Positions 24,337-34,002 of a stretch of DNA of 64,000 nt are shown here, in pieces. The stretch lies in contig CAQIDI010000001.1 in assembly GCA_948806215.1 (NCBI GenBank), positions 141,714-205,713 of the forward strand, given 5' to 3'. The notes under the pieces are model-generated. The model saw only the letters and a list, made by a program, of their open reading frames with translations. It had not been told where the DNA came from and searched no databases. Position 1 is the stretch's first letter; every line of letters begins with the position of its first letter. A program made the translations under genes and the position numbers. The stretch is from an uncultured Eubacteriales bacterium. Lineage in GTDB: Bacteria > Bacillota > Clostridia > Christensenellales > UBA1242.

Positions 24337-26943
24337 TTAAAACTCATTAATTGTGTAAGTTGTAACTTTAGTTGTTACACCACCGGTTCTGTTTCCTAAA
24401 ACGCTTCTACCCATTCCAAGTTTATTTTCTAGTGATAATTTTTTATTTTCCACAAATTTTAGTCCATCTGCAGAAAGAGCAACAAATTTAATGTTTTTAT
24501 CAAGAATATATGCGCCAACGGTTTTAATATCTAATTTCTTACCATTAATAACCTTAACGCCCTTTCTAGCTCTTGCAGAAACAGGTATTTCGTTTTGTTT
24601 AATAACCTTTCCATAACCATTAGAAGTAAATATTGCATAAGCAATGGCAGTTGCTAGTGTTGCATTAACAATATAATCCCCATTTGCTAGGTTCATACCT
24701 TTTACACCCATACTAACTCTGCCAACAGGTGCAACATCGTCTTTAATAATATTAATTGCCATTCCATCGTGACTAAACATAACAAGAGTTTTATCTTTTT
24801 TATCAATAGCAACATAAACAACTTCGTCATCAGCCTTAAGTTTTATTGCTGCAATGCTTTGTTTAGAACTAATGTATTCTTCTAATTTAGTTATTTTAAT
24901 TAGGCCTGATTTTGTAACAAAAATTAACTCTTTATCTTTATCAAGTTCAGTAAATTCAAACATTCCAACAATTTGTTCGTTAACTTCCACCGATTTAACA
25001 AAATTTGTTAATGGTTTACCCTTATCTTTAGCTTTTGAATTTGGCAGTTGTGAAATTTTTATTCTGTGGCAATTACCAAGGTTTGTAAACACATAAATAT
25101 TTTTATTAGTGTTGCTTATTAACGATAGTTTTGGAATTTCGTATAATGTTGGATTTGCTCCCAATTCCTTAATAGAAAGTTCGTAACTTTTTTTGTTAAC
25201 ATATTTTAGCGTGTTTGCTTCAGAACAAATAACGCAAACATCTTCGGCAACAACTCCGGTTTCGGCTGTCATTGTTAAACTTTCGTCTAATTGTTCTTCT
25301 TCAATAATTTCTGTTCTACGCGGAATAGAATATTTATCTTTAATTTCATTAAGTTCTTTCTTAATTAAATTTAATTGTTTTTGATCACTTTCTAAAATAG
25401 ATTTTAGTTCGGCTATTAATTTCTTAAGTTGTTCTAATTCGTTAACCAACTTATTAACTTCTAAGTTAGTTAATCGTGCCAAACGCATATCTAAAATTGC
25501 TTGAGCTTGAACATCGCTTAAATAAAACTTTTCCATTAATCTAGTTTTAGCATCGGCTGTGCTTTTAGAAGATTTTATTATTTTAATAACATCATCTATG
25601 TTCTTAATTGCTATTAACAATCCTTCTAAAATATGCTCTCGCTTTAATGCTGCATCCAAATCGTATTTTGTGCGATTATAAATTACTGATTTTTGATATT
25701 TTACATAGTATTTAACAATTTCTAAAAGCCCTAATTGCTTTGGCTTACCTTCTGCAATAGCAACAATGTTTGCATTAAAGTTAACTTGTAAATCGGTTTT
25801 GTTATATAAATAATTGATTATAGCATTAACATTTGCATCTCGTTTAAGTTTTATAACTGCTCTTGTTCCGTGCCTATCAGATTCGTCAACAATATCGGTT
25901 ATTGCCGATAAGCAAGAACTTGAATCCGATTCTTTTAACTTTTCAATTCGTTGAAGTAGACTTGCTTTGTTAACTTGATATGGAAATTCGGTTATAACAA
26001 TGCAACTTCTTCCGTTTTCTAACGATTCTACACTAAGTTTTGCCCTAATAACAATTTTACCACGACCTGTTTCGTAAACTTGCTTAAAATCGGAAGAACT
26101 AAGCATATAACCGCCAGTTGAAAAGTCTGGACCCGGCATTAGCTTTAAAGCTTCGTCTAGTGTTAATTTATTATTATCAATATAGGCACAAACAACATCA
26201 ATGGTTTCGCCTAGGTTATGTGTTGGAATATTGGTTGCAAGACCAACAGCTATGCCTTGAGCACCGTTTACTAGCAAGTTTGGAAACCTACCTGGCAACA
26301 TATCAGGCTCTTTTCTAGTATCGTCAAAGTTAAAACTCCAACTAACAGTGTTTTTCTCAATATCCTTTAATAGTTCCAAACTAATTGGGCTTAATCTTGC
26401 TTCGGTGTAACGCATTGCAGCAGCACCATCGCCATCAACCGAGCCAAAGTTACCGTGACCATCAACTAGACACATACCCATATTAAAATCTTGTGCTAGT
26501 CTTACCATTGTTTGATATATTGAACTATCGCCGTGTGGATGGTATCTACCCATACAAGTTCCAACAATTGTTGCACTTTTTCTATATGGTTTATCTGGTG
26601 TAACTCCAACTTCAAGCATTGAATATAGCACACGGCGTTGAACTGGTTTTAAACCATCCTCAACTCTTGGTAATGCTCTATCCAAAATAACATATTCCGA
26701 ATAAGGCATCATACTTTCGTGAATAACTTGTTCAACGCTTTTAGATATTACTCCGCTACCATCGCCACCACTAAGCAAACTGGTGTAGGCAGGATCTATT
26801 TTTTTGTTTTCAACTTCCGATAATGTTTTTGCATCATCGGAAATTTGAAATTCGTTTTCTTCTTCGATTATTTCAGTGTTTCTATTATTAACACTTTCTT
26901 CTAAATCGTTAATATCATCAAAATTATTAGTGTTATTATCCAT
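24337..26943 (-). CDS. gyrA: Type IIA topoisomerase subunit A (GyrA/ParC-type)
   Basis: The 868-residue protein carries the DNA cleavage core: ALPRVEDGLKPVQRRVLYSM, YHPHGDSSIYQTMVRLAQDF, and the active Tyr at about residue 179 in AAAMRYTEARLS. An acidic, low-complexity N-terminal extension of about 75 residues is unusual. The C-terminal half forms a beta-pinwheel with blade motifs such as VFTNLGNCHRIK and FVTKSGLIKIT. The canonical GyrA box (Q-R-R-G-G-K-G) expected in blade one is not seen; only a weak ARARKGVK lies in a later blade. It follows the B subunit with an 8-bp overlap. The gyrase versus topoisomerase IV assignment is therefore open. Confidence 0.85.
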   Translation of the reverse strand: MDNNTNNFDDINDLEESVNNRNTEIIEEENEFQISDDAKTLSEVENKKIDPAYTSLLSGGDGSGVISKSVEQVIHESMMPYSEYVILDRALPRVEDGLKPVQRRVLYSMLEVGVTPDKPYRKSATIVGTCMGRYHPHGDSSIYQTMVRLAQDFNMGMCLVDGHGNFGSVDGDGAAAMRYTEARLSPISLELLKDIEKNTVSWSFNFDDTRKEPDMLPGRFPNLLVNGAQGIAVGLATNIPTHNLGETIDVVCAYIDNNKLTLDEALKLMPGPDFSTGGYMLSSSDFKQVYETGRGKIVIRAKLSVESLENGRSCIVITEFPYQVNKASLLQRIEKLKESDSSSCLSAITDIVDESDRHGTRAVIKLKRDANVNAIINYLYNKTDLQVNFNANIVAIAEGKPKQLGLLEIVKYYVKYQKSVIYNRTKYDLDAALKREHILEGLLIAIKNIDDVIKIIKSSKSTADAKTRLMEKFYLSDVQAQAILDMRLARLTNLEVNKLVNELEQLKKLIAELKSILESDQKQLNLIKKELNEIKDKYSIPRRTEIIEEEQLDESLTMTAETGVVAEDVCVICSEANTLKYVNKKSYELSIKELGANPTLYEIPKLSLISNTNKNIYVFTNLGNCHRIKISQLPNSKAKDKGKPLTNFVKSVEVNEQIVGMFEFTELDKDKELIFVTKSGLIKITKLEEYISSKQSIAAIKLKADDEVVYVAIDKKDKTLVMFSHDGMAINIIKDDVAPVGRVSMGVKGMNLANGDYIVNATLATAIAYAIFTSNGYGKVIKQNEIPVSARARKGVKVINGKKLDIKTVGAYILDKNIKFVALSADGLKFVENKKLSLENKLGMGRSVLGNRTGGVTTKVTTYTINEF

Positions 26944-28915
26944 TTACTTCCACCTTCTCCACTTTATCAAAGGTTGTATCTGCTTTGTTAAAGTTAGCAT
27001 TTTCACTAATATAAGCTTTTCTAGCTTCAATATTATCGCCCATCATTGTTGCTATCATACGCTCAGCTTCGGCTGCATCTTCTAATGTTACCTTAACCAT
27101 AACTCGTTTTTCTGGAGCCATAGTTGTTTCCCATAATTGGTCAGCCGACATTTCGCCCAACCCTTTATATCGTTGAATTTGGTATCCTGCTCCACAGCGT
27201 TTAATAGCACTTTTTAATTTGCAATCGTCATAAACATATTCTTCAAAATTCTTTTTATAAACTTTATATAATGGTGCAATACCAACATAAACGTGACCAT
27301 CGGTTATTAATTCACGCATATATCTATAAAAGAATGTTAATAAAATTGCTCTAATATGCGCACCATCTTGGTCGGCATCGGCTAAAATTACAACTTTATT
27401 ATATTTTAAATTTTGAATTTTAAAATCGTTTCCAATTCCAGCACCCAAAGCACTAATAATTGTTCTGATTTCTTCGTTTTCTAAAACTTGAGTTAAGCGT
27501 TTTTTCTCAACATTTAAAGGTTTTCCTTTAAGTGGCAAAATTGCTTGATATGCTCTATCTCTTGCTTGTTTTGCACTTCCGCCCGCAGAATCGCCCTCAA
27601 CAATAAACAACTCGTTAAGCATTGCATTTCTGCCTGTGCAACTACTTAATTTTCCAACAAGCGAATAGGTGTCGGCACTGCTTTTTTGCCTTGCAACCTC
27701 TTTTGCGTGCTTAGAAGCAAGCCTTGCTTTAGCTGCCCCCTTAGCCTTGTTTATAATTTCGGCTAGAACATTTTTATTTGCTTTTTGTTCTGCAAATTTA
27801 ATAAGTCCGTCGTAAACAATGCTTTCAACTTCTGGCCTAACTTCCGGATTTCCTAGTTTTGTTTTAGTTTGTCCTTCAAATTGAACATTTTTAAGTTTTA
27901 TAGAAAGAACACAAGTTATGCCTTCTCTATAATCTTCGCCCATCAAGTTTTCTTCTTTATCTTTAAGAAGGCTTAAGTTTCTTGCAATATCGTTAAAAGC
28001 ACGAGTTAATGCACTTTTTAAACCTGTTTCGTGAGTTCCACCTTCGGTTGTTGGAATATTGTTAACAAAACTAAAAGTGTTTTCTGTGTAAGAATCAATG
28101 TGTTGAATGGCTAAATTCAAACTTACTAAATCACTTTTGCCTTCTATATAAATTGGTTCTTTATATAAGGTGGTGCTACCATCTGTTAAATACTTAATAA
28201 AATCTTTTAAACCATTTTTATAGTGATATGTGCTAGTTCTATAACCCTTTGAAACCTCATCTTTTTGATTTTCATCAATCAAAACAATTTCGATTCCACC
28301 ATTTAAAAATGCAATTTCTTTTAACTTTTTACTAATAACATCAAAATCAAATTTTTCTTCGCCAAAAATGCGTTCGTCTGGTTTAAATGTAACTTCGGTT
28401 CCACTAAGTTTTGTTTTACCCATAAGTTTTAGTGGTGCAAGTGGAACACCCCCTGCAACTTTTTTACCCTTTGCAATGGAAGCAAATTCCATAAAGTATT
28501 TTGAACCATCTTTATAAACATTAACTTTTAACCATTCCGATAATGCATTAGTAACCGATGCACCAACACCGTGCAAACCACCCGAATAAGCATAGTTTGA
28601 ATTGTTAAATTTTCCACCAGCGTGAAGTTGAGTGAAAACAACTTGAACACCACTAACCTTTAATTTTGGGTGCTTGTCAACCGGAATTCCTCTGCCATTA
28701 TCTAAAACAGTTATGGAATTATCTTTGTGAATAGTTACAACCAATTTATTACCAAATCCGTTAGATAATTCATCAATTCCATTATCAACAATTTCCCAAA
28801 GCAAATGGTGCATACCTTTGCTACCTGTTGTTCCAATATACATACCGGGACGCAACCTAACTGCATCTAATCCATCTAAAACAACAATATCTTTACTATT
28901 ATAACTATTAGCCAT
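26936..28915 (-). CDS. gyrB: Type IIA topoisomerase subunit B (GyrB/ParE-type)
   Basis: The 659-residue protein has the GHKL ATPase domain (LRPGMYIG, EIVDNGIDEL, DNGRGIPVD, YAYSGGLHGVGASVTNALS), the QTKTKLGN loop, and the Toprim domain (FIVEGDSAGGSA, LADADQDGAHI). It ends with the RYKGLGEMSADQLWETTM segment typical of both GyrB and ParE. The start at 28915 has a GGAGG site, and an upstream in-frame start at 28933 lies before it. It overlaps subunit A by 8 bp. The function is ATP-driven strand passage; identity as gyrase B is uncertain for the same reason as for its partner. Confidence 0.88.
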   Translation of the reverse strand: MANSYNSKDIVVLDGLDAVRLRPGMYIGTTGSKGMHHLLWEIVDNGIDELSNGFGNKLVVTIHKDNSITVLDNGRGIPVDKHPKLKVSGVQVVFTQLHAGGKFNNSNYAYSGGLHGVGASVTNALSEWLKVNVYKDGSKYFMEFASIAKGKKVAGGVPLAPLKLMGKTKLSGTEVTFKPDERIFGEEKFDFDVISKKLKEIAFLNGGIEIVLIDENQKDEVSKGYRTSTYHYKNGLKDFIKYLTDGSTTLYKEPIYIEGKSDLVSLNLAIQHIDSYTENTFSFVNNIPTTEGGTHETGLKSALTRAFNDIARNLSLLKDKEENLMGEDYREGITCVLSIKLKNVQFEGQTKTKLGNPEVRPEVESIVYDGLIKFAEQKANKNVLAEIINKAKGAAKARLASKHAKEVARQKSSADTYSLVGKLSSCTGRNAMLNELFIVEGDSAGGSAKQARDRAYQAILPLKGKPLNVEKKRLTQVLENEEIRTIISALGAGIGNDFKIQNLKYNKVVILADADQDGAHIRAILLTFFYRYMRELITDGHVYVGIAPLYKVYKKNFEEYVYDDCKLKSAIKRCGAGYQIQRYKGLGEMSADQLWETTMAPEKRVMVKVTLEDAAEAERMIATMMGDNIEARKAYISENANFNKADTTFDKVEKVEVNG

Positions 28916-28969
28916 TATGCCTCCAAACCACAAATTATTATTATTTAAAATAGTTAGTTACTTTAATGT

Positions 28970-29698
28970 TTATTTTGAAACATTATTTAAAGCATTATTT
29001 ATTTTTTTTAAATACAATTTTCTTTTTATAAACTCATATAGGAACAAAAATCCTAAAAGTAAAATTGAACCACCAATTAATATAAACCACCAATTTAAAA
29101 TTGTTCCTTCAATTAAAGCTGAACCTATACACATTGCATGATCCCATTTAAATATATCCATAATAAAAAGCCCATATATTGTAAACACACAAATTCCTAT
29201 TGGAAACCACTTCCAATTCTCTAAGCTTGGTTCAAACCACTTTAATTGACACATAACAATTGTTAATAGTAGTAGCATTGAATGATGCAACATTCCCGAA
29301 ATGGTTGGTAGATACATAAATGATATATCTTGACCTAAAAAGTCAGGATAAAACATTGTTATAAGTCCGCCTAAAACACCAATATACCACAAAAAGTGAT
29401 AAGCTTTTAAGTTTGGTTTACCGAATAAAACAAATAAAGCTAACGATAAACTTGTTGTACCACAATATGTGTTAGGCAAAATTGTCCAAAAATCGCTATT
29501 TTTAACTGCGATAGAAATTCTATTTGTAATAATACAGATTAATAATATTCCAGCAATAACCTTTATAGCTATAGCTTTTTGCTTATCGGTTTTAACAAAA
29601 AAATGAATTAACAATAGCGTAGCAACTACCACTATTGCATAAATTGCTAAATAAGTTAAATGTTCCCATCCATATAACTTTGGTGGCATATTATTCAC
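28970..29698 (-). CDS. YwaF/TMEM164-family membrane protein
   Basis: The 242-residue protein has seven predicted hydrophobic segments with the family pattern: WEHLTYLAIY near the start, LPNTYCGTTSLSLALF, HFLWYIGVLGG, FYPDFLG, and HHSMLLLLTI. These match the YwaF family (TIGR02206-type, related to TMEM164 acyltransferase-like proteins). It lies upstream of the topoisomerase B gene on the same strand with a 54-bp gap. Conserved His and Cys within membrane segments suggest an enzymatic function in lipid chemistry, an inference from the eukaryotic relative. A 250-bp non-coding gap separates it from murG, with no feature seen. Confidence 0.75.
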   Translation of the reverse strand: MNNMPPKLYGWEHLTYLAIYAIVVVATLLLIHFFVKTDKQKAIAIKVIAGILLICIITNRISIAVKNSDFWTILPNTYCGTTSLSLALFVLFGKPNLKAYHFLWYIGVLGGLITMFYPDFLGQDISFMYLPTISGMLHHSMLLLLTIVMCQLKWFEPSLENWKWFPIGICVFTIYGLFIMDIFKWDHAMCIGSALIEGTILNWWFILIGGSILLLGFLFLYEFIKRKLYLKKINNALNNVSK

Positions 29699-29949
29699 CT
29701 CAAATTATTTATTTTCTTACATATTATACCACAAATTCAAATTTTATAAAAATGCTTTTTATATGCTTTTTTTCATATTTTTAATGTTGCTTTTATTAAA
29801 TTTTAAAATATTTATTAATATGCAATATTATGCATAAGTATAAGACACTTTTTTTTAGTTATTAAATTATTTTTATTAATTAGATTATTTTAATACTATA
29901 TCTCATACAATAATATTAAATAAGCATTTTTTTAAATAGAGGTTTAAAT

Positions 29950-31017
29950 ATGAGCAATAATAGTAGCAAAAAAATTGTTTTATGTGGCGGCGGAACTGCT
30001 GGGCACGTTATGCCAAACATTGCCCTACTTCCCGAACTTAATAAGCATTTTAGCGAAATTAACTATATAGGAAGTAGCAATGGCATAGAAAAAGATATTA
30101 TTAAAAAATACCCAATAAAATATCACGAAATCACCACCGTAAAATTGGTAAGATCGCTAACACCTAAAAATTTGTTAATTCCGTTTAAGTTAATTAAAGG
30201 TATTAAAGAAAGTAAAAAACTTTTAAAAGAAATAAATCCTAGCATAGTTTTTTCTAAAGGTGGTTTTGTTTCTGTTCCGGTAACAATAGCGGCAAAAAAA
30301 TTAAATATTCCAGTTGTTGCTCACGAAAGCGACTTAAGCTTAGGGCTTGCAAACAAAATTATTTTAAAGCAATGCAAAGTTATGTGCTGCAGTTTTAAAG
30401 AAACCGCTTTAGCTTTAAATAACAAAGGCATTTGCACACTTAGCCCTGTTAGGCAAGAATTATTTTCTGGAAATAGTGACTTAGCTAAAAAAGAATGTGG
30501 ATTTTATAATAACCTACCAACCTTACTTGTTATTGGCGGAAGTTTGGGAGCTAAAAAAATTAATGAAACAATGTTTGAATGTGCTAAAGAGCTTACCAAA
30601 AACTTTAACATTATTCACATTGTTGGTGCCAAAAACTTTAATAAAAACATAAAACAAAAAAACTATCATCAAATAGAATTTACAGTTGATATTCAAAACT
30701 ACTTTTCTCTTTGCGATATAGTTGTTAGTCGTGCAGGTTCAAACGCAATATTCGAGTTTTTAGCATTAAAAAAACCAATGCTACTAATCCCCCTTCCCAA
30801 AGGAAACTCCCGTGGAGACCAAATAGAAAATGCCAATAATTTTTTAAATAATGGTTTTGCACATATTTTATATCAAGAAAACTTAACTAAAGAAAGTTTG
30901 ATAAATGCAATTAACAAGCTTTATTCTAGCAAACAAGAAATAATTAAAAATCAACAAAAATATTCTGGAAATGGCGTTAAAAACATTGTTGAGCAAATTT
31001 TAAAATATAGTAAGTAG
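29950..31017 (+). CDS. murG: UDP-GlcNAc:lipid I transferase MurG
   Basis: MurG transfers GlcNAc from UDP-GlcNAc to undecaprenyl-PP-MurNAc-pentapeptide, making lipid II at the inner membrane face. The N-terminal loop CGGGTAGHVMPNIAL, the VFSKGGFVSVP segment, VIGGSLGAKKIN and the donor-binding DIVVSRAGSNAIFEFLALKKPML-type block (near residue 255; truncated here) are all present. Length is normal at 355 residues. An AGAGG ribosome site precedes the start. It stands apart from the murF-ddl cluster and is transcribed in the opposite direction. A weak terminator follows. Confidence 0.95.
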   Translation: MSNNSSKKIVLCGGGTAGHVMPNIALLPELNKHFSEINYIGSSNGIEKDIIKKYPIKYHEITTVKLVRSLTPKNLLIPFKLIKGIKESKKLLKEINPSIVFSKGGFVSVPVTIAAKKLNIPVVAHESDLSLGLANKIILKQCKVMCCSFKETALALNNKGICTLSPVRQELFSGNSDLAKKECGFYNNLPTLLVIGGSLGAKKINETMFECAKELTKNFNIIHIVGAKNFNKNIKQKNYHQIEFTVDIQNYFSLCDIVVSRAGSNAIFEFLALKKPMLLIPLPKGNSRGDQIENANNFLNNGFAHILYQENLTKESLINAINKLYSSKQEIIKNQQKYSGNGVKNIVEQILKYSK

Positions 31018-31030
31018 TAAAAAATTAGAA

Positions 31031-31057
31031 AAAAGTGGGTTTATGCTCGCTTTTTTT
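31031..31057 (+). terminator. Terminator of murG
   Basis: The stem AAAAGTGGG/CTCGCTTTT includes GU pairs and is followed by a T run ending the murG transcript. Confidence 0.65.
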
Positions 31058-31146
31058 ATTTTTTTTAAATATTATAACTTATTTTGCTAACCTAAACTAT
31101 TTTAATTTAATACTGCTATAATTTTAAAAAATTATAGAGGTGTATT

Positions 31147-32412
31147 ATGAAAATAAAAAAATATTTACTAAACATTATATCAATAATTTTGTTACTTCTT
31201 ATTATGGTGGCACTAATAATTGTGTTAACAAAAGTTAATTCCGAAACTAGTTTAAATGCAGGTGCTAACAACGATAAAGAAAATAAACCAACATTTGAAT
31301 ATGTTAGTGCTAAAAAAAGTAACCTATCAAACATTAATTTTGAAAATAATTTTGGTGGTAGCGGTAGCGAAACAATACTACAAGTGTTTAGTTTAAATAA
31401 TCACATTGTTATTGGAAAAACAAATTCGAATAATTATTATTTTGAAAACAAAACCGGTTCGCTATTTGTTGCAACCATTGATTTTAATGGAAACTTTAAA
31501 AAACTTGTTGTGGCCAACGAAAACTATAACTTTACATTTGTTAATGCAATTATGTTTAATAATAACATATACATTTTAATTAACAATAATGGCTACAAAG
31601 TTTATATTTATAACCTTATAAAAAACACACTAGATAAAGTTAGCGAAGGCAATCAAACTGGCATAATGTTAACTTCAACTTCTAGCCCAATTTTAATTTG
31701 TAACGACGACGTTTTTAGTTATGCAATTAATTTAGCTACTAATAAAACAACTAAAATTGATACAACAATTTCTGAAATTGTTAGCATTAGCCCTTTTAGC
31801 GAAGATTTGTTGGTTATATTTAACAGCAATTTTAGTTTTAAAATAGCACACTTAACCCAAGACAGTTTTAGCATTATTAAAAATTTTGAAAATTGTAATG
31901 TTATTAATTTTAATATTAACAAAAATAATTATATATTTTTAATTAAAACAAAAACTCAAACAGAATTTTTAATTTTGGATAAATCGTTTAATGTTTGTGG
32001 CGATGTTGTAACGCATAAAAATTTAGCAAGCAATATTTACAATTTTGGAACTTACAACACAATGATTTTTTTAGAAAACAATCAGCTAACTTCCCTAGAA
32101 TTTTGTTTGCACGGCGATGAATTAGCAATTAACTCGATATGCGACAATGTTATTAGCTTTAGTTCGCTACTAGTTAACAACGAAATAATTGTTTTTGCTA
32201 ACCTAGAAAACCAAATAAATATTTATAAAGTTTCAAGCCATAACAGCATAGAACTAATAGATTCGGTTTTAAATGTTGGCGGATTAAATATTTCTAACAT
32301 ATCACTTATTAATAATAACCTAACAGTTATGGGAACTATTAACCAAATTAACTCTATAATAACTAACTGCTATGGCTCGCAAGATATGTTTATATTTGAA
32401 TTTGCATTATAA
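31147..32412 (+). CDS. Membrane-anchored extracytoplasmic protein, propeller-like
   Basis: The 421-residue protein has one N-terminal transmembrane helix (about residues 8-30) and then a long extracytoplasmic part of repeated beta-rich units (for example NYIFLIKTKTQTEFLILDKS, NNIYILINNNGYKVYIYNL). The pattern of a four-strand unit every 40-50 residues suggests a beta-propeller. It is Asn-rich like the surface proteins at 18311 and 19965. No catalytic motif is seen. An AGAGGTG ribosome site lies upstream. The function is unknown. Confidence 0.65.
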   Translation: MKIKKYLLNIISIILLLLIMVALIIVLTKVNSETSLNAGANNDKENKPTFEYVSAKKSNLSNINFENNFGGSGSETILQVFSLNNHIVIGKTNSNNYYFENKTGSLFVATIDFNGNFKKLVVANENYNFTFVNAIMFNNNIYILINNNGYKVYIYNLIKNTLDKVSEGNQTGIMLTSTSSPILICNDDVFSYAINLATNKTTKIDTTISEIVSISPFSEDLLVIFNSNFSFKIAHLTQDSFSIIKNFENCNVINFNINKNNYIFLIKTKTQTEFLILDKSFNVCGDVVTHKNLASNIYNFGTYNTMIFLENNQLTSLEFCLHGDELAINSICDNVISFSSLLVNNEIIVFANLENQINIYKVSSHNSIELIDSVLNVGGLNISNISLINNNLTVMGTINQINSIITNCYGSQDMFIFEFAL

Positions 32413-32430
32413 AATGCAAATTTGAATTAT

Positions 32431-32444
32431 CGAACATATGTTTG
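32431..32444 (+). promoter_or_regulatory. LexA (SOS) box, full consensus match
   Basis: CGAACATATGTTTG matches the Gram-positive LexA/DinR consensus CGAACRNRYGTTYG at every position. It overlaps the first bases of the -35 element of the following promoter, so LexA binding should block transcription. The alternative is an autoregulatory operator for the HTH protein itself. Confidence 0.7.
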
Positions 32445-32470
32445 ATTTTTAAATATTAATATGTTATAAT
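32442..32470 (+). promoter_or_regulatory. SigA-type promoter of the small HTH gene
   Basis: TTGATT (32442-32447), a 17-bp spacer and a perfect TATAAT (32465-32470) predict a start near 32477, followed by a GAGG ribosome site before the ATG at 32503. Confidence 0.85.
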
Positions 32471-32502
32471 GCTATTACTAAAAAACTTTATCGAGGATAA
32501 AT

Positions 32503-32817
32503 ATGCATATTGATATTATGTTTGGCATTCTGCTAACCTTAATTAGACATAAGCAAACCACAGCAAAATATTTAGCAAGCAAGTTTGAAATTAGCGAACG
32601 AACAGTTTATAGATATCTAACTGTGCTTGATAGCAATAACATTCCAATAACCACAAAACGCGGGAAAAACGGCGGAATAATTTTAAATAATTCCATCCCC
32701 CTAAACACTGTTTTTTTTAGTGCAAGCGAAAAAGTTGCACTACTAAATCTTACTCATCAAATCGAAAACAATGCAATTAAAGTTAGTGTTCAAACAAAAC
32801 TTTTAACTTTACAATAA
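32503..32817 (+). CDS. Small HTH regulator (YafY/DeoR-type HTH without a WYL domain)
   Basis: The 104-residue protein has an N-terminal winged HTH of the HTH_11 type (TTAKYLASKFEISERTVYRYL near residues 20-39, then ITTKRGKNGGIIL). YafY-type regulators normally continue into a WYL ligand domain of about 200 residues, but this one ends after a short helical tail (FSASEKVALLNLTHQIE). The stop is followed at once by a strong terminator, so the short form is probably genuine and not a cut-off. It has its own promoter with a full LexA box, which suggests SOS induction. Its targets are unknown. Confidence 0.75.
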   Translation: MHIDIMFGILLTLIRHKQTTAKYLASKFEISERTVYRYLTVLDSNNIPITTKRGKNGGIILNNSIPLNTVFFSASEKVALLNLTHQIENNAIKVSVQTKLLTLQ

Positions 32818-32856
32818 AAAAATAATTATGCAATTTTATGCATAATTATTTTTTTA
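32815..32856. terminator. Bidirectional terminator between HTH gene and ddl
   Basis: A 12-bp stem AATAATTATGCA/TGCATAATTATT with a 6-nt loop is flanked by A and T runs on both sides. It serves the HTH gene on the plus strand and the end of ddl on the minus strand (it overlaps the ddl stop region). Confidence 0.9.
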
Positions 32857-33994
32857 AACCAGAACCAATATTTGTTTTATCTAAAACAGAACTATTAAAG
32901 GTTTTTATTAATTTTTGTTCGTTATCGTGCGCAATATAGGCAAATTTTATTAGTTTATTAATTAATTGCTTATAGGTTATATCAATAGGATTAAACAAAT
33001 AGAATGCAAGCGAACCAGGAATTGTGTTTAATTCGTTAACGTAAACTTTGTTTGTTTTGTTATCAACAATAAAATCGAACCTAACAACACCTTTTAGCGA
33101 TAGCGAATTAAAAATTTTTAAAGCAGTTTGCTTAACCTCTTCTACTATTTCAGCCGACATATCGGCAGGTATTATTCTTTTTAAGTTTGCCATACCTGCA
33201 CTGCTGTTACCCATATATTTATTATCAAAAGTTAAAATATCATTTTGCTTTACTGGCTGTTCTGTTTCCGAAATTGTTACATCGTTATTAAAGCCGAGTA
33301 ATGCAACATTAATTTCGGTTATATCTGATAAATAGCTTTCGATTAAAACTTTATTGCAATAATTAAAAGCAACCACCAACCCCGCTTCTAGTTCCGATTC
33401 GTTATTTGCAATTTTTATGCCAATAGAAGAACCTAAGGTTGCAGGTTTTAAAATTACTGGATAGTTTAACTGTTTTAAAACTTGCTTTTTTACTTTTTCT
33501 GGATTGGTTAAATAATCATAATCAAAAACAGTTAAACCCGAAACCGTGTTTATTTTTAAACCTTTTAAATAATCTTTAAAAACGCATTTATCCATACAAA
33601 TGGCACTTTGCATTTGGTCACAAGCAGAATATGGTATTCCACAAAGACTAAGCATACTCATAATTTTACCATCTTCACCATTCTCGCCGTGCATAATAAC
33701 AAGCGCAACATTAATAATTTGTTTTTTTGTGTAACCAAATAAACTTTTTAAATATAGATTATTGCTTCCGCTAACAAAAGTTACTGGCTTAAATTTTTTA
33801 TAGTTCATATTAGAAAATGTGCTTAGTTCGATTAACTTTTTACCTGTTAACATAACACCACTTTTAGTTATGTAAATCGGAATTATATTATAAAAATTTG
33901 TATCAATGTTTTTTATTGCTTGAATTGCTGAAATAATTGAAATATCGTGTTCGCAACTAACACCACCAAATATAACCGCTAAATTTTCTTTCAT
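32846..33994 (-). CDS. ddl: D-alanine--D-alanine ligase
   Basis: Ddl makes the D-Ala-D-Ala dipeptide for MurF. The ATP-grasp fold shows an N-terminal FGGVSCEHDISIISA, the MHGENGEDG motif, the KPATLGSSIGI phosphate loop and the metal-binding RFDFIVDNKTNKVYVNELNTIPG. The length of 382 residues is typical of the longer Gram-positive form. It ends the minus-strand run that begins with tsaE, 8 bp after murF, so substrate synthesis and use are coupled. The active-site features fit D-Ala, though D-Ala-D-Lac specificity cannot be ruled out by eye. Confidence 0.93.
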   Translation of the reverse strand: MKENLAVIFGGVSCEHDISIISAIQAIKNIDTNFYNIIPIYITKSGVMLTGKKLIELSTFSNMNYKKFKPVTFVSGSNNLYLKSLFGYTKKQIINVALVIMHGENGEDGKIMSMLSLCGIPYSACDQMQSAICMDKCVFKDYLKGLKINTVSGLTVFDYDYLTNPEKVKKQVLKQLNYPVILKPATLGSSIGIKIANNESELEAGLVVAFNYCNKVLIESYLSDITEINVALLGFNNDVTISETEQPVKQNDILTFDNKYMGNSSAGMANLKRIIPADMSAEIVEEVKQTALKIFNSLSLKGVVRFDFIVDNKTNKVYVNELNTIPGSLAFYLFNPIDITYKQLINKLIKFAYIAHDNEQKLIKTFNSSVLDKTNIGSGLKK

Positions 33995-34002
33995 ATTCTC
34001 TC

